Source: Gemmiger sp. An50
GTDB lineage: Bacteria > Bacillota > Clostridia > Oscillospirales > Ruminococcaceae
DNA: 64,000 nt
Assembly: GCF_002161595.1 (NCBI RefSeq)
Contig: NZ_NFID01000019.1
Location: 1-64,000 of the forward strand
Direction of reading: 5' to 3'
The position numbers and the translations under genes were made by a program. Below, piece by piece: positions 47,177 to 54,680 of this stretch. Every line of letters begins with the position of its first letter. Positions within the stretch are counted from its first letter, which is position 1. The notes beneath the pieces are model-generated. The model ran no database searches and was not told the DNA's origin. It worked only from the letters and a program-made list of their open reading frames with translations.

Positions 47177-47209
47177 AAATCAAAACACGATATAAAAGGA
47201 GTATTTACC

Positions 47210-47461
47210 GTGAAAGTTACTGTAATTGGTAGCCATCTGTGCCCCGATACCCTGTATGCCCTGAATCGTCTGAGCGAAGCGAAGGCAGAAATTGATTTTA
47301 AAAATCTTTCTGCCAGCTTGGCCGACCTGAAAGTATATCTGTCCCTGCGGCAGGATGATCCGGCCTATGCCGATGTGCGTGCAAACGGCGGCATTGGTAT
47401 TCCTTGCTTTGTGCTGGAAGACGGCACTGTCACGCGTAACCTTGAGACCGTGTTGAAGTAA
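47210..47461 (+). CDS. Glutaredoxin-like small protein
   Basis: 83 residues, thioredoxin-like fold: VIGSHLCPDTLYAL has CPDT in place of a CxxC, the middle has a helix, and NGGIGIPCFVLEDGT carries the cis-Pro (IPCF). Monothiol-type glutaredoxin-like protein. The start is GTG at 47210, with AAAAGGAG upstream. Last gene of the patB operon, followed by a strong terminator. Confidence 0.87.
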   Translation: MKVTVIGSHLCPDTLYALNRLSEAKAEIDFKNLSASLADLKVYLSLRQDDPAYADVRANGGIGIPCFVLEDGTVTRNLETVLK

Positions 47462-47472
47462 AAACACTTTTG

Positions 47473-47508
47473 AACAAACACCGCCAGGTATTCCTGGCGG
47501 TGTTTGTT
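47473..47508 (+). terminator. Terminator of the patB operon
   Basis: A 16-bp perfect stem (47473-47488 with 47493-47508), TATT loop, followed by T-rich sequence. Confidence 0.92.
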
Positions 47509-47545
47509 TATTATCGGAAAACAGGCAAACTCTTATATTCAATGA

Positions 47546-47580
47546 AAATGCCCGGCAGAATCGCATTCTGCCGGGCATTT
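47546..47580 (-). terminator. Hairpin, possible terminator facing the tRNA side
   Basis: A 16-bp perfect stem (47546-47561 with 47565-47580) with a 3-nt loop. The minus-strand reading ends in TTTTCATTG, so it could be a second stop for leftward transcripts; the plus-strand side has no T-run. Confidence 0.6.
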
Positions 47581-47671
47581 ATGCGCTGTATTCGAGAATC
47601 AGCGCCGGAAGATTTTCTTCACGGCGATCACTCTTTTTGGTTTGAATCCCCGCCCAAGTCATTGTAAAACA

Positions 47672-47705
47672 AAAAATCCGCAAGCCTTTCAGCTTACGGA
47701 TTTTT
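47672..47705 (-). terminator. Terminator of tRNA-Ser
   Basis: AAAAATCCGCAAGC and GCTTACGGATTTTT pair over 14 positions with one G-U on the minus-strand RNA; the tail is TTTTTTG. It lies 5 bases past the tRNA 3' end. Confidence 0.85.
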
Positions 47706-47710
47706 CTGGC

Positions 47711-47798
47711 GGAAAGAGAGGGATTCGAACCCTCGGTGGGTTTATGGCCCACACACGATTTCCAGTCGTGCGCCTTAGACCAGCTCAGCCATCTTTCC
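47711..47798 (-). tRNA. tRNA-Ser (GGA)
   Basis: An 88-nt class II tRNA. The acceptor stem GGAAAGA pairs with TCTTTCC. The anticodon stem CACGA/TCGTG holds loop CTGGAAA with anticodon GGA. The long variable arm TGTGGGCCATAAACCCACC folds on itself, and the T-loop is GTTCGAATC. No CCA is encoded. Transcribed alone with its own terminator. Confidence 0.96.
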
Positions 47799-47931
47799 AT
47801 CTGTTTTGCTGCGCGTCAACCGCGCTTGTATATAATACCGGATTTTATGCCGCTTGTCAACACCTGTTTTTCAAATTTTTGCAGAAAAATCCCGCGCCGG
47901 ATGCACAAATCCGGCGCGGGAGCTGGGCGAT

Positions 47932-48258
47932 TCAGCAGCCGCCGCAGTTGTTGTTGCAGCCGTCGTCACAGCCGCAGTTGGGATAGTAGAGATTGTTGGC
48001 CACGAACTCCAGCTTATCCTTCAGGATGTTCTCCAGGCCGCCGATCACGTTGACCATATTGGCAACAGACTCATTGACCTCCATCAGCTGACAGAAGTCG
48101 ATATCCTCCATGGCGATGGCTTTCTGCAGCTTCTCGCCCTCGGCGTTCAGGATGTGGCTCATGGCGGTTTCCTCCAGAGCGATGCTTTCCAGCAGGTCGG
48201 TGATCGCCTGGTGCATGGTAACGGGATCGGGATTGCGTGCAATGCTCGGCATAGACAT
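47932..48258 (-). CDS. Small protein with Cys/Gly/Asn tail, BclA C-terminal-like helical motif
   Basis: 108 residues. The segment ITDLLESIALEETAMSHILNAEGEKLQKAI is a helical motif also found at the ends of collagen-like and spore-surface proteins in Clostridia (from memory). The C-terminus CGCDDGCNNNCGGC is cysteine-rich and may cross-link or bind metal. Start set by GGAGG, 9 bases upstream. Possibly a spore-coat or cell-surface component; function not established. Confidence 0.7.
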   Translation of the reverse strand: MSMPSIARNPDPVTMHQAITDLLESIALEETAMSHILNAEGEKLQKAIAMEDIDFCQLMEVNESVANMVNVIGGLENILKDKLEFVANNLYYPNCGCDDGCNNNCGGC

Positions 48259-48363
48259 GGTTCATTACCTCCGTGATGTGAATTCCCCACACTTTGGTGT
48301 TGGTTATCCCACTATATGCCGTCCCCTGTTTTTTGTGAAAGAGTTCTATCTGCGGCCGGGCTG

Positions 48364-48840
48364 TCACAGCCGTTTACGCATCAGCCCATGCCGGTTGCAG
48401 TACAAATACAGATAACCATGCCCTCTCATATGCAGCCGGCACTGAGCGTTTACTTCCGGGTACAGCTTGACCAATTCCACCCGGTCGCCGGATACCCACG
48501 CAATAAAGGAGATAAAATGAGTCTTGCTCATGGGATGATCCAATGTGACGAACTGCTCATCTTCCACAGCTTCGATCCGTACCATATGTTCCCCGTTCAT
48601 TTCCTCCGGCTCAAGCTGCGGCAGCGAAATGCCGCAGCAGCTGATCGCTGCCTGTCCGGCGGCGGGGATCACATTGCTGCAAACGGGGCAGACATAAAAT
48701 ACCGTGCGAAGCATATTCGCCGCCCGGTTATTGTTACTGATTTTATCCCCGGAAAGCAGTTCCATCAGGCTGACGCTCAATGCTGCTGCAAGAGGTTCGA
48801 TCAGCGTGATATCCGGCAGCCCTTTTCTGGTATCACATAG
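48364..48840 (-). pseudogene. HTH-type regulator cut by the integrative element (3' part only)
   Basis: The open frame starts with RKGLPDITLIEPLAAALSVSLMELLSGD, which is the second half of a Cro/CI-type HTH (normally preceded by about 40 residues ending in a recognition helix such as VSKWE). It continues into a domain with CPVC and SCCG cysteines and a superoxide-reductase-like beta region. Upstream of codon CTA at 48838 is an in-frame TAA. The missing 5' half is replaced by the recombinase region, so the gene was split by insertion. The other half should lie at the far end of the element, beyond this window. Confidence 0.8.
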
Positions 48841-48859
48841 TTAAAGATATTGGTGTCAT

Positions 48860-50482
48860 TCAATCAATCTTGCCGATAAAGCGGTAGAAGATTTCTACCT
48901 CCTGTTCCCGGCTTCCGTCCTCACCTTTGACCGCTTCATGGACAACGATTTTTTCAATCAGCGTATTCAAAAGTTCGGCGGTCAGTTCCGTTGGATTGAC
49001 ATACTGTTTCATCAGACCTATCCACTTTTCAGCGTCAACCGCTGTCTGGGCGGCGGCCTCCATCGCTTCGTGAAGCCGTTCAATTTTTGCGTCCAATTCT
49101 CGCTGTTCACCCTGATACTTTTCGGACAGCATATTGAAATTGTATTCTGTAATGCGTCCGGCAAACCAGTCCTCATACATTTTTGCAAACAGGGTGTCTA
49201 CTTCTGCTTTGCGCTTTTCCGCCTTTTTCAGTTCGGCTGTCTGCCGCTTCCTTGCGGTATTGCGTTCCTTGTCGCTGGCGTTAAGTAGCCGTTTCAGAAG
49301 TTTGTCCCCGTCCTGCTGTGCCAGCACAGACCAGTATTGCAGACGGGAAAGGACATAGGCATAAAGCACATCATAACGGATATAGTGCATGGAACACTGG
49401 TGCAATCCTTGCCCGTACTTGCTACAATGGTAGTGGGCATAGGGATTTTTGTTCTGACTGTTCACACCATAGGCCAGCGACCAACCGCAGTCCGCACATT
49501 TTACCAGCCCGGAAAATATCTGCGTTGTGCCGTTCTTCTGCCGTCTGCGCCTGTTGCAAATCTGCTCCTGTACTTGACGGAACACATCTTCGGAAATAAT
49601 CGCTTCGTGGGTGTTCTCCACACGATACCATTCCTCTTTTGGCTTGCGTACTTTCTTCTTGTTTTTGAATGAAATGTTGGTCTGCTTATTGTGGACGCTG
49701 TGTCCGATATAGGTTTCCTCTTTCAGAATACTTTTTACCTGCGCTATCGTCCACGCATAGGCTTTTTCCTCCGGCGCTCCGGCATAGATATTTGCGAAAG
49801 TGCCGTATCTCTGGAAATTCAGCCAGCCGGGAGTAGGTACTTTTTCTTCGCCCAAAATCCGTGTAATGCTGGCGGCTCCCCGGCCATGAACGGCAAGGTC
49901 AAAAATCTTTTCGATAATCCACCTTGTTTCCGGGTCAACCAAAAGATGACCTTTCTTATCCGGGTCTTTGACATAGCCCAGCGGGGCATAGGCTCCATAG
50001 TGTGCGCCATTTGCAAACCGTGTCCGCATGGCCGCTTTTACCTTTTTGCTGGTCTGGCGGGCGTGCATTTCATTCAGAATGTTGAGGAATGGGGCAAGCT
50101 CATTCTCTCCGTTGATGGTGTCCACATTGTCATTGACAGCGATATAGCGGACGCCTTTGCTGGGAAAGTAGATTTCCGTGTATTGGCCGGTCAGAATGTA
50201 GTTTCTGCCTAAGCGGGATAAATCCTTCGTAACAACGCAGTTGATTTTCCCGTCCTCAATGTCATCAATCATTCTCTGAAAATCCGGCCTGTCAAAGTTC
50301 GTTCCAGACCATCCATCGTCGATATATTCATCTATGACATTCAGGCCATGCTCGGCGGCATATTGCCGGAGCATCATGCGTTGTGTCTGAATACTCCCGC
50401 TTTCTCCTTGCAGTTCATCGTCCCGGCTCAATCTCATATAAAGCGCCGTGTTGTAAATCGTAGTATTGTAAGGTTGTTTCAC
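48860..50482 (-). CDS. Large serine recombinase (TndX/TnpX-like)
   Basis: 540 residues. The resolvase domain has the catalytic Ser19 in YMRLSRDDE, with DEYIDDGWSGTNFDRPDFQRM and KDLSRLGRNY. Then come the recombinase domain, a zinc ribbon (LVKCADCGWSL with CSKYGQGLHQCSMHY) and a long coiled coil (about 390-480). It carries out site-specific integration and excision without a host recombinase. The start is GTG at 50482 with AGGAGG upstream. It reads toward the element's left junction, 20 bases away, the usual place of such integrases. Confidence 0.95.
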   Translation of the reverse strand: MKQPYNTTIYNTALYMRLSRDDELQGESGSIQTQRMMLRQYAAEHGLNVIDEYIDDGWSGTNFDRPDFQRMIDDIEDGKINCVVTKDLSRLGRNYILTGQYTEIYFPSKGVRYIAVNDNVDTINGENELAPFLNILNEMHARQTSKKVKAAMRTRFANGAHYGAYAPLGYVKDPDKKGHLLVDPETRWIIEKIFDLAVHGRGAASITRILGEEKVPTPGWLNFQRYGTFANIYAGAPEEKAYAWTIAQVKSILKEETYIGHSVHNKQTNISFKNKKKVRKPKEEWYRVENTHEAIISEDVFRQVQEQICNRRRRQKNGTTQIFSGLVKCADCGWSLAYGVNSQNKNPYAHYHCSKYGQGLHQCSMHYIRYDVLYAYVLSRLQYWSVLAQQDGDKLLKRLLNASDKERNTARKRQTAELKKAEKRKAEVDTLFAKMYEDWFAGRITEYNFNMLSEKYQGEQRELDAKIERLHEAMEAAAQTAVDAEKWIGLMKQYVNPTELTAELLNTLIEKIVVHEAVKGEDGSREQEVEIFYRFIGKID

Positions 50483-50548
50483 CGTTAAAAATCCTCCTTC
50501 TAAAGAAACAACCCACGCTTACAATACTTTTGCTCTATGGCAATTATA

Positions 50549-50872
50549 TCATAAGTCTGCCGCCCTTTGGAAGAACGCCTGTATCTCCTTTGAGGATTTC
50601 CCCTTGAAAAACTCCGGGCTAGCGGTTATCAGCGTATCGACAAACCGTGTGCTGTCTTTCCTTGTCCGGCATCCGGCCTGCTCGATACGGCTCTGAATGA
50701 AGTGGTAATAGCGTCCCTTCGGCTTGACGATATGGAAATTGTATTTACTCCGGCTTGTGTCAATGTCGGGATTGCTGGCGTATTGTTCTTTCTGTCTTTC
50801 GTGATGGGCTTCCAGCGGCCTTGCCGGGTTGCCCTTGTGCTTCTCAAACCGCAAAATTGCGTGTTGTGCCAT
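50549..50872 (-). pseudogene. MobV-family relaxase, N-terminal fragment
   Basis: 107 residues: MAQHAILRFEKHKGNPARPLEAHHERQKEQYASNPDID through FHIVKPKGRYYHFIQSRIEQAGCR, the beginning of a Mob/Pre relaxase. The frame stops right after FFQRAADL, before the HxHxDE-type metal motif, so about three quarters of the protein is missing. The N-terminus and its AAAGGAGC ribosome site are intact. A remnant of a mobilisable element. Confidence 0.85.
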
Positions 50873-51054
50873 TCTGCTCCTTTCCCCATTCCTTTCCTAT
50901 CCGGGGTTTTCCACAGGGAAAATCCCGCAGAAAATAGCTCGGATAGGATTGGAATGGATAGAATATAAATCAATCTTTTTATCTTTGTATTTCTATATAC
51001 CGTCCGGTTTTCGTACGTCTCAGGAGTGATTTCCGTACTTCATGGGTACGGTTT

Positions 51055-51312
51055 TCAGTCCTCCGGTGTACCAGAACGGGATTTCTTGAAGTCGGTGTTT
51101 GGAACCGCTTCATAGGATTTTGGAAAAATGCGGTTGGGTTTTCCACAGCCCTGCTTCTGGATCTCCACCAGTCCGGCGTATTGCAGTTCCCGCAGGGTAT
51201 TCACCGCTTTCTGCCGCCCACAATGGAGCAGTGTGACCACTTCACAGATAGGGTAATACAGGAAAATCCGTCCGCAGTCATCCGCCCACCCATTCTTGCG
51301 GGATATGCTCAA
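51055..51312 (-). pseudogene. Replication initiator protein A (RepA) fragment
   Basis: Up to 85 residues: SRKNGWADDCGRIFLYYPICEVVTLLHCGRQKAVNTLRELQYAGLVEIQKQGCGKPNRIFPKSY. This is the winged-helix region near the N-terminus of RepA-type initiators carried by Clostridia mobile elements. No normal start codon or N-terminus is present, and the frame ends soon after. With the MobV fragment it marks a decayed plasmid-like module. The 180 bases between the two fragments show no feature. Confidence 0.75.
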
Positions 51313-51337
51313 ACCAAATCAACAGGAGGAAACGAGT

Positions 51338-51679
51338 ATGCCGACAACAGAATGGCTGAACAAATATGAATCCGTTAAGGACAAATTGGCCTGTAAAACG
51401 GACCTAGACGCTCATTTCACTGAGAAAGTGATTGGGAATATGGGCGTGGATGTGCTGGACATCGGGGCCGTCCTCTTTCCTACCGGAACAATTTTCGCCT
51501 GCGATCCGCTGGTGGAGCTGGAGGACACACCGCCCTTTATACAGACAATCCCCGCCGGGACTTATCCCGTAAAGGTCTGTGTGGTGCCCAGTGAGAAATA
51601 TGCTGGCGGGCCGGGAGTTGGAGGAACTGTACTGGGAGCCGGTCACAATGGACGATCCCAGATTGACCGCCCACCCTGA
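51338..51679 (+). pseudogene. DUF4241 protein, N-terminal fragment
   Basis: About 87 authentic residues: start MPTTEWLNKYE with AGGAGGAAACGAGT upstream, then DVLDIGAVLFPTGTIFACDPLVELEDTPPFIQTIPAGTYPVKVCVVPSEKY, the beginning of DUF4241. After EKY (about 51597) the frame becomes Gly-rich nonsense, and homology jumps in another frame to a SUMF1-like gene. DUF4241 is common in immunity-gene clusters of polymorphic toxins. More than half of the domain is lost. Confidence 0.75.
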
Positions 51680-52223
51680 CTGGCTGAAAAAGTTCCGGGA
51701 GTTTGCCTCGAGCGACCTTGACAGCCTTACTATGCACCAGTCAGCGCGCATTGAACGGACGGAAAAGGGCTTTCAGATCTGGATCTATAACCGCACAGAC
51801 TACGATGCACTTCTTGCCGGGCTGGAAAAGCAGAGGCTCTCGCTGCCTACGGCAGACGAGTGGGCGTATCTGTGCGGCGGCGGATGCCGCACCCTGTTCC
51901 CCTGGGGAGATGGAATGGACTACTCCATGCACCTGCACCACTTCGAAAGCCCGGAGGATGAGGACAAGCCCTTCGATATGGAGGAGCCCAATTTCTTCGG
52001 CCTGTCCATCGCCTATGACCCCTATATGCGGGAGGTGGTGAAGGCCGGGCAGTTTACCACTTGCGGCGGGGATGGCGGGCGCAGCATCTGCGGCGGACTT
52101 GGAATCTTCCTCGGTTTTCTGCCCTGTTCGCCGCACTGCAAGCCGGAAGCGCAGGAGAACAAGGAACTGAACGGCGACTATGACTTCTACCGGCCTATTA
52201 TCCGGGTGGATACGGACTGTTAG
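51600..52223 (+). pseudogene. SUMF1-like protein, C-terminal part (paralogue of 61221-62225)
   Basis: About 205 residues open from an ATG at 51600. From GRELEELYWEPVTMDDPRLTAHPDWL onward it aligns residue by residue with the latter part of the protein encoded at 61221-62225, including LPTADEWAYLCGGGCRTLFPWGDGMDYSMHLHHFES and the TTCGGDGGRSICGG motif. About 130 N-terminal residues are missing; the junction to the DUF4241 fragment lies near 51597-51606. It could still be translated from the ATG at 51600 or a GTG at 51579. Confidence 0.75.
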
Positions 52224-52302
52224 AAAGGAAACCTGGACACTCGGCTGTGAGACCGGTGTGGAACTTACTACTTACAGAAAAAAGGATAAAGGAGGCGTCA
52301 AT

Positions 52303-53151
52303 ATGGATGTCGTGAAACTCCCCAAAAAAGTCCGCATTGTCTGCTATGAGATCATGGATGGCAAAGAAGAAGCCTTGGACACGCTGGAATCCTTTGCCGA
52401 TAAATATCCCCATCAGGTAGCGGCGATCAAGGCCGAGGGCGCATATTTCAACCTGGACTATGAAAAGGCGCTGGCTTTGGATCTGGCCATCCTTCCCTGG
52501 CTGGAGGAGTGGTATTACAGCAATGTGAGCGATGAACACATGATTGCCATGACGGTGGCCTCCATCCAGCTCCACCGGGAGCAGGAGCTGATTGAGGCAC
52601 TGATGAAAGAACAGGCGCGCATCCGGGCTGAGAACGGCCTCCCCCAGCGGGATCGGTTCTGTGACATTCTGATGGACTACCTCAAGCGGGGCGTTATGCC
52701 CTTTGCGGACAACGACAAGAACCACCCCTACCATGAACCGGAGGAACCTCAAACGAAGGAGCAGCTCTGGGCAAAGCTGGTGGAACAGAATAAAAAGCTC
52801 TCGTCAGACGATCCCGATGCCAGGCGGAAGCTCTATAACCACTGCTGTATGTTCGGAACCGCCAGGGATGCCGTAGATCTCTTTGAGGAGATTCAAGGCG
52901 TGCCCATGGCTGACTCCTCATATCGGGACGCAATCGCCCGCTATCTCTATTTGGGCGAACGGGAGAAGGCTCTCCAGACAGCTGAACGGTTGGCAACATC
53001 GCGGCTGTGGGCGGTTGCCGGACCGACGCAGGTGCGTCCCATGTCCTTCTTTGAGGACCCGAATCTGCGGGAGTTTTTGCTGGAGCCGGAATCCCTCCGG
53101 CGCATCCGGGAAGCTGCCTTCATTGATGACGGGAGTTTGATCCGAAAGTAA
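52303..53151 (+). CDS. Uncharacterised helical-repeat protein of the immunity island
   Basis: 282 residues, soluble, mostly helical. I do not recognise a named family. The segments MDGKEEALDTLESFADKYPHQVAAIKAEGAYFNLDYEKAL and SSYRDAIARYLYLGEREKALQTAERLA have TPR-like spacing. The C-terminus MSFFEDPNLREFLLEPESLRRIREAAFIDDG is distinctive. Start fixed by GGAGGCGTCAAT upstream. It stands in a same-direction row with Imm33 and Imm32-like genes, with a 25-base gap to the next gene, which suggests an immunity or regulatory role (inference). Confidence 0.75.
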   Translation: MDVVKLPKKVRIVCYEIMDGKEEALDTLESFADKYPHQVAAIKAEGAYFNLDYEKALALDLAILPWLEEWYYSNVSDEHMIAMTVASIQLHREQELIEALMKEQARIRAENGLPQRDRFCDILMDYLKRGVMPFADNDKNHPYHEPEEPQTKEQLWAKLVEQNKKLSSDDPDARRKLYNHCCMFGTARDAVDLFEEIQGVPMADSSYRDAIARYLYLGEREKALQTAERLATSRLWAVAGPTQVRPMSFFEDPNLREFLLEPESLRRIREAAFIDDGSLIRK

Positions 53152-53176
53152 ATTGCTTGGGAATGGAGGATCTGCT

Positions 53177-53527
53177 ATGAGCAAGGAGCTGGAACTGTAT
53201 AAAGCATTTATTGACGGCCTTGTGGAGCGGAAAGACAGCATGACGGCACTTTGTGTCAAGGGCGGTGGCTTTCCCAAGACGGAGGACAACAAGGCGAAGA
53301 ATGATCTTCTCGCCACACTGACCCCGGAGCAGAAAGATGTACTGGCCGAGATGCTTCAGGACGAACATATTGCGGGTATCCATACCACTCTTGCTTTTAT
53401 CAATAAAATGATGGACTTGGATGGTTTGGAGCTTCATCAGGACGGTGAATCCTATCCCAACGACTATTTTGAGAGCCTGCACTATGACTTCATCAGCCGT
53501 TGTGACGGAGATGAATGGCCGGAATAA
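53177..53527 (+). CDS. Small uncharacterised protein (possibly DUF6547)
   Basis: 116 residues, acidic, soluble. YKAFIDGLVERKDSMTALCVKGGGFPK at the N-terminus, LTPEQKDVLAEMLQDEHIAGIHTTLAFINKMMDLDG in the middle. I tentatively connect it with DUF6547 from memory, unsure. Ribosome site TGGAGGATC. 25 bases after the previous gene and 15 before the Imm33-type gene, so it belongs to one transcript. Confidence 0.75.
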   Translation: MSKELELYKAFIDGLVERKDSMTALCVKGGGFPKTEDNKAKNDLLATLTPEQKDVLAEMLQDEHIAGIHTTLAFINKMMDLDGLELHQDGESYPNDYFESLHYDFISRCDGDEWPE

Positions 53528-53542
53528 TAGGAGGTGTGACAG

Positions 53543-54373
53543 ATGTATATCAAAAAATACTGGGGCAACTTTATCGGAGGTTCGGATGACAGCCTGAACC
53601 TTGTGGCATTTTTGGAAGACCAGAAGAAAGATGAGATCCCCCTCAGCGAGATATTTGCCAAGATTGGGCTGGACAAACAACACTGGAACTTCCGCCAGAC
53701 CGTGGAGTACCTGGAGTTCACCCACTCCAGTGGTGTGGAAATGGATTTTCACTTCGCTGTTGATGTGGTCACTGATCTGGCCGCCATCCTGCTGGAGTGC
53801 AGTGTCAGCGGCAGTGTAAACCTTCAGGATCTGGATGAGTACAACACCCCTTCCCGCCGTATCCGCATCGCCGCCACGCCAGAGGAACATGACGCCATGA
53901 ACAAGGCCCTGGCGGATTTTGCCCAGAACCCACTGGAATATGACCTCAGCGAGATGATGGACAACGAGGAGATCCAGGAGATGGCTCGGGATGTGGAGGC
54001 GCTGCGGAAGGAGCTGTACGAGGCTGCTGGCCGCAACCGGGACTACCATGTGAAAGCGGAGGATGTGAAACCTCTACTCTCTGACTGGAAGGGTGCCGAT
54101 GGCTGCATTGCCACCAACCGTATCACGGTGGAGGGCTGCAAGGTCGGCTACTGCTACCGGGAGAAGCCGGACGGCGACTGGGACAGTGGCTGGCGCTTCA
54201 CCGCCGGTGATGAGAGCGAGGAGTACATGGACGACCCCAACAATGCCGGGATTTACAAGCTGAACACAATCTGCAACGACGATCCCGACATCATTGCGCT
54301 GCTACATCTGCAATGCTATCTGTTCCAGTGCCTCCACTGCGGGAAGCACCTGGTATGGATGGATTTTGATTGA
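53543..54373 (+). CDS. Two-part protein with C-terminal DUF2185 (Imm33) immunity domain
   Basis: 276 residues. The C-terminal 100 residues are a clear DUF2185/Imm33: CIATNRITVEGCKVGYCYREKPDGDWDSGWRFTAGDESEEYMDDPNNAGIY, followed by a CLHCGKHL end that may bind zinc. The N-terminal 170 residues (HSSGVEMDFHFAVDVVTDLAAILLECSVSG) are a separate domain I do not recognise. Imm33 proteins neutralise nuclease or other toxins of polymorphic systems. No toxin gene is adjacent. Confidence 0.82.
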   Translation: MYIKKYWGNFIGGSDDSLNLVAFLEDQKKDEIPLSEIFAKIGLDKQHWNFRQTVEYLEFTHSSGVEMDFHFAVDVVTDLAAILLECSVSGSVNLQDLDEYNTPSRRIRIAATPEEHDAMNKALADFAQNPLEYDLSEMMDNEEIQEMARDVEALRKELYEAAGRNRDYHVKAEDVKPLLSDWKGADGCIATNRITVEGCKVGYCYREKPDGDWDSGWRFTAGDESEEYMDDPNNAGIYKLNTICNDDPDIIALLHLQCYLFQCLHCGKHLVWMDFD

Positions 54374-54401
54374 GGAGTTTTCAAAAGGTGGGATACAAGC
54401 G

Positions 54402-54680
54402 ATGAAACCCAAAACACTGACCATTCAACTGAATGATGAACAGCTGCCCATCCTTCCGGTAGAGCCGGAAGCCCACCTCTCCTTTACCACTCATGCCGAT
54501 GGAAATGAATTGGAGCTAACGGGAAACCGGGCGGGGCTGCTCCTGTTGGCGAAAGCCGCTTTGGGAATGGCAGAAACCGTTCGTGAGGATGGATTCCATA
54601 TCCATTTGGATGACCTCTATAGCATCAACTCTGAGGGAAAAAGTATCCTGATCCGAAGGGAGGAACGGGCAAAACCATGA
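54402..54680 (+). CDS. Small immunity-like protein (Imm32-type, tentative)
   Basis: 92 residues. TIQLNDEQLPILPVEPEAHLSF, then NELELTGNRAGLLLLAKAALGMAE and EDGFHIHLDDLYSINSEGKSILIRRE. The L-x-G-N-x-x-G-L-x-x-L-A pattern and the HxHLD segment resemble Imm32-type immunity proteins (from memory). Start chosen at 54402. Its stop overlaps the next start by ATGA, so it is coupled to the propeller gene. Confidence 0.72.
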   Translation: MKPKTLTIQLNDEQLPILPVEPEAHLSFTTHADGNELELTGNRAGLLLLAKAALGMAETVREDGFHIHLDDLYSINSEGKSILIRREERAKP

